22,917 nucleotides of DNA from contig JBLHLC010000051.1 in the NCBI GenBank assembly GCA_047619685.1, forward strand, positions 1 through 22,917, in the 5' to 3' direction. Origin of the DNA: JABDJZ01 sp047619685. GTDB taxonomy: Bacteria > Bacteroidota > Rhodothermia > Rhodothermales > UBA10348. Shown here one piece after another: positions 14,963 through 22,416 of this stretch. Made by a program: the position numbers and the translations under genes. The notes under the pieces were generated by a model that was given only the letters and a program-made list of their open reading frames with translations, searched no databases and had not been told where the DNA came from. Each line of letters begins with the position of its first letter. Position 1 is the first letter of the stretch.

Positions 14963-16381
14963 CTATTGCAGCCTCGAAAGCACGACGGGGCTTTCGGGTG
15001 CCGAGGCAAGAGCGGTCCTCCAGGCATCCAGAGCGCGCTGTCGCCGCCCCGCCGCCTCCCAGAGGTCACCCAGGACGAGCCATTCAAGCGCCGATCCCGG
15101 GGAAGACTTCAAGTCATGGTCCAGGTCAGCCGCGGCCGGTGCGGCGCTTTCGGCCCGGGACATGATGAGTGCGGCCCCCAAGCGGGCGGACGGACCCGTG
15201 AGAAGAGCGCCCCTGGTATCGGCGCCGGAAATCGCAGCCCAGGCCATTCCGGGGCCTTCCGTCGGAACCTCAATAGACGCAGTGTCGGCGCCCTGAAGCC
15301 ATTCAATAACCCCTCGTCCTGCCAAGACGGTCTGCGTCCAGTCCGCGTCGTCACGAAGTGATTCCTGCCCTGTCAGGACACCCATTGCTTGAGCCGGATC
15401 GAGGCGATGCAGGTATACCTCGACAGCCTGAAGAACGACCTCGGCATTACCGGGAAAAAAGAGCAGTCCGTCTTCCACCAGGCGAAGCGCGGTATCCAGA
15501 TCTCGCACAGCCAGATTCAGATCCACGGCGCGCAGGCGGCGCCCGAGATTCCTGAGGTCCTCCTCAGCTTCGACCGCCGCGACGGCAGCGGACTCCGGGG
15601 TCGGCCCGGCCGCGTCCAACGGCTTCGGAAGCTGGTCCGGTGCCAGGGCTTGAAGCGCAGCGAGAGTTTCCTGGTCTTCTGGTTCAATCTCCAGGGCCCG
15701 AAGAAACGCTGAGACCGCTTCCTGGTCCCGGCCGAGCCGGACGAGGATCTCCGCGCGCATCCGTTGTCTGGACGCCGTCTGCTCAATGGTGATGAGTTGC
15801 CCGACGGTCGCCAACGCATCGTCCAGTTCCCCCAGCGTCATTTGAACTTCCAGGACATCAACAAGCACGTCCTCGGGCAGGGGGCCTAGCGCAGCGGCCT
15901 CGAGGAACGCCTCCAGGGCCGCGGATCGTTGTTCGAGGCCGGCCAGGAGTCTGGCGCGCGCAATCCTGGCGCCCAAATCTCCCGGAATCAGTGCCACGAG
16001 GGTGCTGTACGCCTCCAGGCTACCGACAGCGTCGCCCGTCGACTCCCGTAGTTCTGCAACAAGCCGAACATTTTCAGGTCGGTCCGGGGCCAGGGATACC
16101 GCCCTCTCCGCGTAGAAACTGGCCTGAACGACATCCTCCTTGGCGACGTAGATCTGGGCCAGGGCTGCCTGGAGGGTGGGGTCATCCGGCCGAAAACGAA
16201 GCGCTTGGTCGTAGAACTCCAGAGCACCGTCCAAATCACCCAAAAAGGCTCGGGTCATTCCGCGAACCAGGAGCCGGGAAGCCGCGATCTCGGGATCAAC
16301 CGCGCCCTGTGCCGAGGCGTCTCCGCTGCCGGCCAGAACGAGAAGCAAAGCCGGAAGGAATCGGTGGAGTCGCGTTCGCAT
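14963..16381 (-). CDS. Exported TPR-repeat protein
   Basis: The 472-residue product has a signal peptide (R-T-R-L-H-R, hydrophobic core, cleavage after A-S-A-Q). Tetratricopeptide repeats fill about 35-250, with typical G-x-x-x-x-A-L-x-x-Y/F patterns such as G-D-L-D-G-A-L-E-F-Y and G-R-D-Q-E-A-V-S-A-F. More divergent repeats cover 270-340 and 430-472, the last with a G-R-R-Q-R-A-L-D-A-W motif. An Ala/Pro-rich linker lies between. It is probably a periplasmic scaffold; partners are unknown. It is the first gene of the operon with the DUF4292 lipoprotein and the EnvC-like protein, and its stop is one base from the next start. It diverges from the GCS2-CBS gene. Confidence 0.88.
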   Translation of the reverse strand: MRTRLHRFLPALLLVLAGSGDASAQGAVDPEIAASRLLVRGMTRAFLGDLDGALEFYDQALRFRPDDPTLQAALAQIYVAKEDVVQASFYAERAVSLAPDRPENVRLVAELRESTGDAVGSLEAYSTLVALIPGDLGARIARARLLAGLEQRSAALEAFLEAAALGPLPEDVLVDVLEVQMTLGELDDALATVGQLITIEQTASRQRMRAEILVRLGRDQEAVSAFLRALEIEPEDQETLAALQALAPDQLPKPLDAAGPTPESAAVAAVEAEEDLRNLGRRLRAVDLNLAVRDLDTALRLVEDGLLFFPGNAEVVLQAVEVYLHRLDPAQAMGVLTGQESLRDDADWTQTVLAGRGVIEWLQGADTASIEVPTEGPGMAWAAISGADTRGALLTGPSARLGAALIMSRAESAAPAAADLDHDLKSSPGSALEWLVLGDLWEAAGRRQRALDAWRTALASAPESPVVLSRLQ

Positions 16382-16439
16382 GTGTCAAAAACGTGAGGCT
16401 GCGGCGCAAGTTTCTGGCGGCGGCAATGCAGAAGTCCCC

Positions 16440-16509
16440 GTCCCGAGCCGTTTATTTCGTTGAACGGGACTTTGACCGCACCTTAAGCCTGAACTCTCAT
16501 AGCGAGAGT
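16440..16509. promoter_or_regulatory. Two inverted repeats in the divergent TPR/GCS2-CBS spacer
   Basis: GTCCCG at 16440-16445 pairs with CGGGAC at 16465-16470. Nearer the plus-strand gene, ACTCTC at 16493-16498 pairs perfectly with GAGAGT at 16504-16509 across five bases and ends 26 bases before the ATG at 16536. A TTGACC that could be a -35 element lies at 16472-16477. These could be operators or a 5' leader hairpin; the evidence is symmetry and position only. Confidence 0.3.
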
Positions 16510-16535
16510 CACCATTTCGCCCCAAACCACTTGTC

Positions 16536-18458
16536 ATGGGAGAGCATAACGTCGAGCACAACGTTGACCCAGCGGCCACCCGTCGCTTCACCCGGCAAGT
16601 CATCCAGGACGTGCGCGCGCTGGAACACATGCTGTCAAAGGGCATGTTCGAGACGGGAGTCAGCAAGATTGGTGCGGAGCAGGAGCTGTTCCTTGTTGAC
16701 CCGAGCGGTCAGCCCGCCAATCTGGTCGAGGAGCTTCTGGCCCTAACCGATGATGAGCGGATAGTCACCGAGTTGACCAGGTTCAATCTTGAGGTGAATC
16801 TGGAGCCTCACCTTTTGGGCGGATCGTGCCTGAACAAGATGGAGGCCGAGATCAATGAACTTCTCGGCGTGGTCCGTGGCCTGGCGGGACAGGTCGGTGC
16901 GAGAGTAGTGATGACGGGCATTCTGCCGACGCTTCACCTTTCTGACCTGGGCCTGGAGAACATGTCTCCGATGCCCCGCTATTACGCGCTGAACGACGCC
17001 ATCTCGGGGCTGCGATCGGGTCCGGCGCAGTACGCCATCCGGGGAACGGACGAACTCTTCTTCCAGCATGACAACATCATGGTGGAGGGGTGTAATACGT
17101 CGTTTCAAACCCACTATCAGGTTGATCCCGAAGACTTTGCGCACGCCTACAACGTGGCGCAGCTCATTGCAGCCCCGGTTCTGGCAGCCTCGGTTAACTC
17201 GCCGACGCTCTTCGGCAAGCGCCTGTGGCAGGAAACCCGCATCGCGCTGTTCCAGCAGGCGGTGGACACGCGCTCCAGCAACCTGTATCTCAGGGAGATG
17301 AGTCCCAGGGTGCACTTTGGTTCGTGCTGGGTGAATGAATCGGTAACCGAACTCTATAAGGAGGACATCGCGCGGTTCCGGGTCATCATGACCAGCGATT
17401 TTGACGATCCGTTCGAGACGCTCCGAAATGGACAGATCCCCAAACTCAAGGCTCTAGGCGTTCACAACGGAACCGTCTACAGATGGAACAGGGCGATTTA
17501 CGGGGTAGCCAACGGCAAACCACACCTTCGAATTGAGAACCGGATTCTGCCATCGGGGCCGAGTGTGATAGACGAGGTTGCCAATTCAGCCTTTTGGTTT
17601 GGGCTGGTTCTGGGCCTGACCAAGAGTGTCCCGGACATCCGACCACTCATGGAGTTCGACGAGGCGCAGTCCAATTTTGTGGCTGCCGCGCGGCTCGGTC
17701 TGGGCTCTCAGTTACTGTGGATTGACGGCGGCCGCTACCCGGCGCCGGACTTGATTTGCGACATCCTGATTCCCATCGCCCGGGAAGGCCTGCGGGGCGC
17801 AGGGGTGGATGGGGCTGACATCGATCGCTACCTGGACGTGCTGGAGGCCCGTGTCTCGTCCGGAAAGAACGGAGCTCACTGGCAGTTGGCATCGCTGGCG
17901 GCGATGAAGCGAGAAGGAGGCACGCGTTCGGAGCGTCTTGACGCGTTGGTTTCGGCCACCATTGCCCGCCAGGAGACGGGCGCACCGGGACATGAGTGGG
18001 CGCTTGCCTCGCTCGGGGAAAGCACCACCCTGAAGAGGCTCAGGGAGACCCGTGTGGAACACTACATGTCTACCGATCTGTTCACGGTCCACGAAGACGA
18101 GTCGGTGGAGTTTGTGGCAGTGCTCATGGACTGGCGCAACATCCGGCACGTCGTGGTGGAGAACAAGCAGCACGCCCTCGTCGGCCTGGTAACCCACGGC
18201 CAGATCCTTCGATATCTGTCCAACAAGGACGGTGGGGCCGGGGCCTACGAAGACGTCACCGTTCGCGACATCATGATCACGAACCCGGTGTTTGTGGAGC
18301 CGACGACCTCGACAATAAAGGCAATAAACCTCATGCGCGAGCGCAAGGTGGGGGCCCTGCCCGTCGTCCGAGACGGTCAGTTGGTGGGGATCATCACGGA
18401 GTCTGATTTCTCCCGCATAGCCGGCAAGCTTCTGGATGAGAGGCTGGGAGGCAACTAG
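16536..18458 (+). CDS. GCS2-family glutamate-cysteine ligase-like enzyme fused to two CBS domains
   Basis: The 640-residue product is cytosolic. Residues about 40-450 match the GCS2 (YbdK-like) carboxylate-amine ligase family, with I-G-A-E-Q-E-L-F-L near 45, N-L-E-V-N-L-E-P-H, and R-I-E-N-R-I-L-P-S-G-P later. The family forms gamma-glutamyl peptide bonds, and in glutathione synthesis the product is gamma-glutamylcysteine. Whether cysteine is the true substrate here is unknown, and no gshB is present. Residues about 505-640 hold a pair of CBS domains (V-E-H-Y-M-S-T and V-R-D-I-M-I-T-N-P-V-F-V, ending G-I-I-T-E-S-D-F), which usually bind adenine nucleotides and could make activity energy-sensitive; this is inference. 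The gene has its own 154-base spacer upstream and ends before twin hairpins. Confidence 0.9.
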   Translation: MGEHNVEHNVDPAATRRFTRQVIQDVRALEHMLSKGMFETGVSKIGAEQELFLVDPSGQPANLVEELLALTDDERIVTELTRFNLEVNLEPHLLGGSCLNKMEAEINELLGVVRGLAGQVGARVVMTGILPTLHLSDLGLENMSPMPRYYALNDAISGLRSGPAQYAIRGTDELFFQHDNIMVEGCNTSFQTHYQVDPEDFAHAYNVAQLIAAPVLAASVNSPTLFGKRLWQETRIALFQQAVDTRSSNLYLREMSPRVHFGSCWVNESVTELYKEDIARFRVIMTSDFDDPFETLRNGQIPKLKALGVHNGTVYRWNRAIYGVANGKPHLRIENRILPSGPSVIDEVANSAFWFGLVLGLTKSVPDIRPLMEFDEAQSNFVAAARLGLGSQLLWIDGGRYPAPDLICDILIPIAREGLRGAGVDGADIDRYLDVLEARVSSGKNGAHWQLASLAAMKREGGTRSERLDALVSATIARQETGAPGHEWALASLGESTTLKRLRETRVEHYMSTDLFTVHEDESVEFVAVLMDWRNIRHVVVENKQHALVGLVTHGQILRYLSNKDGGAGAYEDVTVRDIMITNPVFVEPTTSTIKAINLMRERKVGALPVVRDGQLVGIITESDFSRIAGKLLDERLGGN

Positions 18459-18460
18459 TA

Positions 18461-18527
18461 AGGCCTCGTGTCGGGGCCGCGTGATGAGGGCCTGGGCTGA
18501 GGGCTGAGGCCTTGTGTCGGGGCCGCG
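18461..18527. repeat. Two direct-repeat hairpins between convergent genes
   Basis: A 21-base element occurs at 18461-18481 and again at 18507-18527 (46-base period) with one C/T difference. Each copy folds into a 7-bp hairpin with a TGT loop (GGCCTCG or GGCCTTG against CGGGGCC, including G-T pairs). The second copy ends just before the stop of the DUF547 gene on the minus strand. No T-run follows. They may act as a terminator or be remnants of a small dispersed repeat. Confidence 0.6.
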
Positions 18528-18528
18528 A

Positions 18529-19308
18529 CTACTGCGCCCGATTCACGGTCCAGTCATAGTTGAACTTGGCGCCCTCTTTGGCAATCGCCGCGGATGCCCG
18601 GCCGGTCAGGAGGGATTCCAGCTCCTCGTATTGCGGCCGGTCCGGAGACATATGAGAAAGGAGAAAGTCGCCCGCGGGCATTCCTGCTCTGTCGAAGTCG
18701 GCGGCAAACCACTCCAGGAGGGCCGAGGCTACCAGGCGTCCAGCTTCCACCCGAAAGTGGTTCGGGCTGTTGACGAAGGCTCGCATGGCTCTGTCCAGTT
18801 GCGCATCCAGAGAAGCTTCGTTAAACGCTACGGGCCAAAGCCGGGGACAGGAGACCGCTGCACAGTTCAGTGCGACATGAATGCGAGGGTCAAACGTGGC
18901 TGGACGCAGCGCGGCAAACGCGGCGTCACCCTCGCGCAAAATGGCGTGCTCGATCTGGTCAAGCGTGAGCATCTGGCCAGCCACCTTGACCGGCCTTTTG
19001 AAGAACGTCGCGCCCCGATCAAGCCCCATGACGCTCCTGCGGCCCGGCTTTTTCGAGACTGCGTTAAGCATGTGGACATTGTAGGCATTCAGCCAGAAAG
19101 CGAGCTTTGCTCCGTCGCTCTCGGCCAGCCTGAAGTCGAACAGTTCAACCCCGGCCACCACCTCCGGCCACGCTGGGTGGGCAGCCAGGATGTCGTAGTG
19201 CACCAGGCCCTCGACAGTCAGTGACTCCTGAAGGACAGAGGAAAACAGCGTGGCGTAGTCCTGGCGGGAGGGACTTTGCAGGAGAAGGGCAAGCAGGAAG
19301 TAGATCAT
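18529..19308 (-). CDS. DUF547 family protein
   Basis: The 259-residue product has the DUF547 core motifs F-W-L-N-A-Y-N-V-H-M-L near residue 70 and H-V-A-L-N-C-A-A-V-S-C-P near 143, with two close Cys residues, and a short hydrophobic N-terminus (I-Y-F-L-L-A-L-L-L) that may be a signal peptide. The family is common in Bacteroidota and Proteobacteria and has no settled function. The ATG at 19308 fits the family start. It converges on the GCS2-CBS gene and diverges from the TolB-like gene; neither context suggests a job. Confidence 0.87.
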   Translation of the reverse strand: MIYFLLALLLQSPSRQDYATLFSSVLQESLTVEGLVHYDILAAHPAWPEVVAGVELFDFRLAESDGAKLAFWLNAYNVHMLNAVSKKPGRRSVMGLDRGATFFKRPVKVAGQMLTLDQIEHAILREGDAAFAALRPATFDPRIHVALNCAAVSCPRLWPVAFNEASLDAQLDRAMRAFVNSPNHFRVEAGRLVASALLEWFAADFDRAGMPAGDFLLSHMSPDRPQYEELESLLTGRASAAIAKEGAKFNYDWTVNRAQ

Positions 19309-19423
19309 GCGGTGTTGGATGACAGAGGAGGATATTAGTTACACCAAACACCCCCGCGATTATTACTGATGGGTTTTCAGAGCATCCGAGCGTACCATTG
19401 CGTGCAACTAGCAGAGAAAAGAC

Positions 19424-20305
19424 ATGAGACCCTCCCTGATCCTAGCAGTCCTCGTAGCGGCCGGTTGCGCCCAGCCGCAAGCGGAAGAAGTATACCCGCA
19501 TCGAATAGTATTCCAGTCCAATCGCACGGGCAACACCGAGGTTTGGGCGATGGGGGTGGACGGTTCGGGTGTCGAGAATATCTCGAACCATGACTCCCTG
19601 GACTACCACCCCATGGGCTCACCCGATGGGACACGAATCGCGTTCTTGACGCGGCGTGATGGCACGCTCGAAATCTATACCATGGCCAGAGACGGATCTG
19701 ACGCCAGGCGCTTGACCCACGGTGCCGACTCGGATATCGACCCCACGTGGAATGGGGCTGGCACTCGCATTGCCTTTGATTCCAATCGGGACGGAGATGT
19801 CGACGTGTACACGATGGCGGCTGACGGTTCAGACGTGGTGCAGGTCACCAACCACGACTCCACGGATTCGCATCCCTGGTATTCTCCGGACGGGCAGAGC
19901 ATCGCATGGTATTCCAATCGCGATGGCAACTACGAGATTTACGCTTCCATCAATGGAGCCGACGCCGTTCGTCTGACAAATCATCCTGACACAGACCAGT
20001 TTCCATCGTATTCGCCAGACGGGACTCAGCTGGTCTTCGCTTCCTATCGCGATGGGGACGGGGACCTGTTCCTGATGAACGCAGACGGATCTGGAGTGCA
20101 CAGAATCTTGGTCCATGAAGGAGAAGACCTGGCCCCGGCTTGGTCTCCCGATGGTGAGTGGATCACCTTTGTTACAAGGCGGCCGCCGGACCAGGGCAGC
20201 GACATGGATATCTACGTTGTCCGGCCGGACGGAACGGGACTCACCAATTTGACCAATGACCTGGAGCATTCAGACAGCAACCCCAGGTGGCTCCCGGGAA
20301 GCTGA
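19424..20305 (+). CDS. TolB-like six-blade beta-propeller lipoprotein
   Basis: The 293-residue lipoprotein has its signal peptide ending V-A-A-G-C, Cys15. Residues about 26-293 make six WD40-like PD40 blades of about 44 residues. Typical parts are I-A-F-x-S-N-R-D-G, Y-T-M-A-x-D-G-S, V-T-N-H-D-S and S-P-D-G, recurring in order. It resembles the TolB propeller but lacks the TolB N-terminal domain, so a Tol-Pal role should not be assumed. Such propellers bind partner proteins or peptides in the periplasm. Two Asp-rich turns per blade may bind calcium (inference). An A-rich stretch (GCAGAGAAAAGAC) precedes the ATG. The amidohydrolase gene follows after 44 bases on the same strand, so they may be cotranscribed. 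Confidence 0.9.
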   Translation: MRPSLILAVLVAAGCAQPQAEEVYPHRIVFQSNRTGNTEVWAMGVDGSGVENISNHDSLDYHPMGSPDGTRIAFLTRRDGTLEIYTMARDGSDARRLTHGADSDIDPTWNGAGTRIAFDSNRDGDVDVYTMAADGSDVVQVTNHDSTDSHPWYSPDGQSIAWYSNRDGNYEIYASINGADAVRLTNHPDTDQFPSYSPDGTQLVFASYRDGDGDLFLMNADGSGVHRILVHEGEDLAPAWSPDGEWITFVTRRPPDQGSDMDIYVVRPDGTGLTNLTNDLEHSDSNPRWLPGS

Positions 20306-20349
20306 ATCCCCGGCCTTATTTCCAACGCTACCACCAACACCTCCCACAA

Positions 20350-21660
20350 ATGCGTATCTCGTTGCTCCTCTTAGCATTCATCCTGGCCGCCGCTCCGGCG
20401 GCAGCCCAAACTGTTGTGATTCGGGCCGGTCACCTGGTTGATGTCGTAAACGGACGAATTGTCGACAACCAGTCCATTCTGGTTGAAGACGGAAAGATCA
20501 CGGCGGTTGGCGCCAGTGTCCGCGCCCCTGCCGGGGCAGAAGTCATCGATCTCAGTGACTCCTATGTCATGCCGGGCCTGATCGACTCACACACCCATCT
20601 CGCCCTGATGGAGATGGACGGGTCGGACATCGATGACCACGGTTCCTACTACTACGCCTCGCTGATCGAGGATACGCCCATGCGCGTGGCCCAGGGTACC
20701 ATGATGGTGCGGGCGATGCTGGAAGCGGGCTTTGTTTGGGTTCGCGACACCGGCAACAACGGCCTGTACGGGGACGTGACCTTGCGACGCGCCATCCAGG
20801 GTGGATGGATTCCAGGCCCGAACATGGTGACTGCGGGGCGGATGATTGCGCCCTTCGGTGGGCAGTTTCAGATGAACCCGGAGAAGCCGGCTCTGGGAGA
20901 ACCTGAGTATTTCTACGCCGATTCCCACGAGGAAATCATCCGCGCGGTCCGTGAGAACGTGCACTACGGCGCCACGTTTATAAAGCTGATCATCGACAAT
21001 CAGCCCTACTACTACTCCGTCGAGGACGTCCAGGTGGCGGTGAAGGAAGCACACGCCATGGGCGTCAAAGTCATGGCCCACGCGGGCACCCCTGAAGGTA
21101 TTCAGATAGCCGTGGACGGCGGCGTCGACTCCATCGAGCACGGCTGGGCTCCGACAGAGGAAAGCTGGGCGGAAATGGTGAAACGCGGCACCTACCTGGT
21201 CGGCACGGACTTCCCGGCATCCAGACTGGGTGAGGCACGGTACCAGGCCAACATCAAGCGTAACCAGCGGGCCTACGAGTTGGGCGTGAACATGGCGTTT
21301 GGGTCTGACATGGTTTACTACGAGGAAGGGAAAACCCGAGGCGAGCAAACCATCAGCTTCCTGGACAGCTACATCGATGCGGGTCTGCCGAACGCGCACA
21401 TTTTGCGGATGGCCACCATGAACGGGGCCGATCTTCTGGGAGCCAATTCGGGTCGTACGGAGGTGGGGTACAACGCGGACATTATCGCGATGGCCGAGAA
21501 CCCGCTGGCCGATATTCACGCGCTCTACGGTGTCGCCTTCGTCATGAAGGATGGCGTGGTCTACAAGCGCGATGGCCAATTCCGTTTCGACATCCCGACC
21601 AAGCTGAACAACCCGCGCCGCAAGCAGCCGCGGGGGAATATGTTGCTACAGAATAGATGA
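20350..21660 (+). CDS. Exported amidohydrolase-family metal hydrolase
   Basis: The 436-residue product has a Sec signal peptide (M-R-I-S, hydrophobic core, A-A-A-Q at about 20) and is likely periplasmic. It has the amidohydrolase fold with the usual metal set: His81 and His83 in S-H-T-H, Lys212 in F-I-K-L-I (carbamylated lysine position), His244 in A-H-A-G, His264 in I-E-H-G, and Asp320 in G-S-D-M. The flanking beta-sandwich includes V-I-D-L-S-D-S-Y-V-M-P-G-L-I-D. Relatives include prolidase-like and imidazolonepropionase-like enzymes; the substrate is unknown. The frame is open to 20287, but the signal peptide begins at 20350. The stop overlaps the next gene by ATGA. Confidence 0.9.
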   Translation: MRISLLLLAFILAAAPAAAQTVVIRAGHLVDVVNGRIVDNQSILVEDGKITAVGASVRAPAGAEVIDLSDSYVMPGLIDSHTHLALMEMDGSDIDDHGSYYYASLIEDTPMRVAQGTMMVRAMLEAGFVWVRDTGNNGLYGDVTLRRAIQGGWIPGPNMVTAGRMIAPFGGQFQMNPEKPALGEPEYFYADSHEEIIRAVRENVHYGATFIKLIIDNQPYYYSVEDVQVAVKEAHAMGVKVMAHAGTPEGIQIAVDGGVDSIEHGWAPTEESWAEMVKRGTYLVGTDFPASRLGEARYQANIKRNQRAYELGVNMAFGSDMVYYEEGKTRGEQTISFLDSYIDAGLPNAHILRMATMNGADLLGANSGRTEVGYNADIIAMAENPLADIHALYGVAFVMKDGVVYKRDGQFRFDIPTKLNNPRRKQPRGNMLLQNR

Positions 21661-22415
21661 GTGATTTTTCGGGTCAATCGGTCCTGGTGACCGGTGCCTC
21701 CAGGGGTATCGGCAGGGCCGTGGCCCGCTTGTTTGCGGCTTTGGGGGCCCGCGTCGCTGTCGGATATCTGGCAGGACGCGCGGCCGCCGAGGTCACGCTT
21801 GCCGGGCTCAGCGGCTCCGGGCACATCCTCGTACGCGGCGACGTGGGCAGTCCGAATGGGCCGGCCGAAATTGTACGGGCCGCCGTGCAAGGCCTGGGCG
21901 GCCTGGACGTGGTGGTCAACAATGCGGCCGTGCGTGGGCATCACCCCATCGCCACGACCGACCTGGAGACTTGGCGGGCGGACTGGACGCGCATTCTGGC
22001 TGGCAACCTCAGTGGGCCTGCGGAGATCTGTTTTCATGCGGCGCGGCATATGATTGAGGCCAGCCGTGGCGGTGCTATCATCAATGTGTCCTCACGGGGT
22101 GCCTTTCGTGGCGAACCCAACATGCCGGCCTACGGCGCCTCCAAGGCCGGGTTGAACTCGTTGACGCAGTCCCTGGCCTTGGCGCTGGGCCCGCATGGCA
22201 TCCTGGTGGCCGCCGTGGCCCCTGGATTTGTGCAGACGGAAGGGACGGCGGACAGGTTGGCGGGCCCGGAAGGAGAGGGCATCCGGGCGCAGAGCCCGCT
22301 CGGAAGAGTGGCGACTGCGGAGGAGGTCGCGGAGGCCATCCTTTACCTGGCGGGCGCCCCTTTCACGACAGGCGCTATCCTGGACGTGAACGGCGCCTCC
22401 TACCTCCGGACCTGA
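21657..22415 (+). CDS. SDR-family oxidoreductase
   Basis: The 252-residue product is a classical short-chain dehydrogenase/reductase using NAD(P)H. The cofactor motif T-G-A-S-R-G-I-G is at 12-19, N-N-A-A at 88-91, and the likely catalytic set is Asn117, Ser146, Tyr159 and Lys163 (Y-G-A-S-K). The C-terminal D-V-N-G-A-S is typical of FabG-like enzymes. The substrate cannot be told from sequence alone. It is translationally coupled to the amidohydrolase gene by ATGA and separated from the next start by one base, so three cytosolic or exported enzymes share a transcript. No signal peptide is present. Confidence 0.92.
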   Translation: MSDFSGQSVLVTGASRGIGRAVARLFAALGARVAVGYLAGRAAAEVTLAGLSGSGHILVRGDVGSPNGPAEIVRAAVQGLGGLDVVVNNAAVRGHHPIATTDLETWRADWTRILAGNLSGPAEICFHAARHMIEASRGGAIINVSSRGAFRGEPNMPAYGASKAGLNSLTQSLALALGPHGILVAAVAPGFVQTEGTADRLAGPEGEGIRAQSPLGRVATAEEVAEAILYLAGAPFTTGAILDVNGASYLRT

Positions 22416-22416
22416 C

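Noticed and set aside
14962..15087. N-terminal extension of the DUF4292 gene
   Set aside because: It overlaps the TPR gene, and the lipoprotein signal begins at ATG 14961.
20287..20349. N-terminal extension of the amidohydrolase
   Set aside because: It is polar and unlike a signal peptide, whereas ATG 20350 starts a good one.
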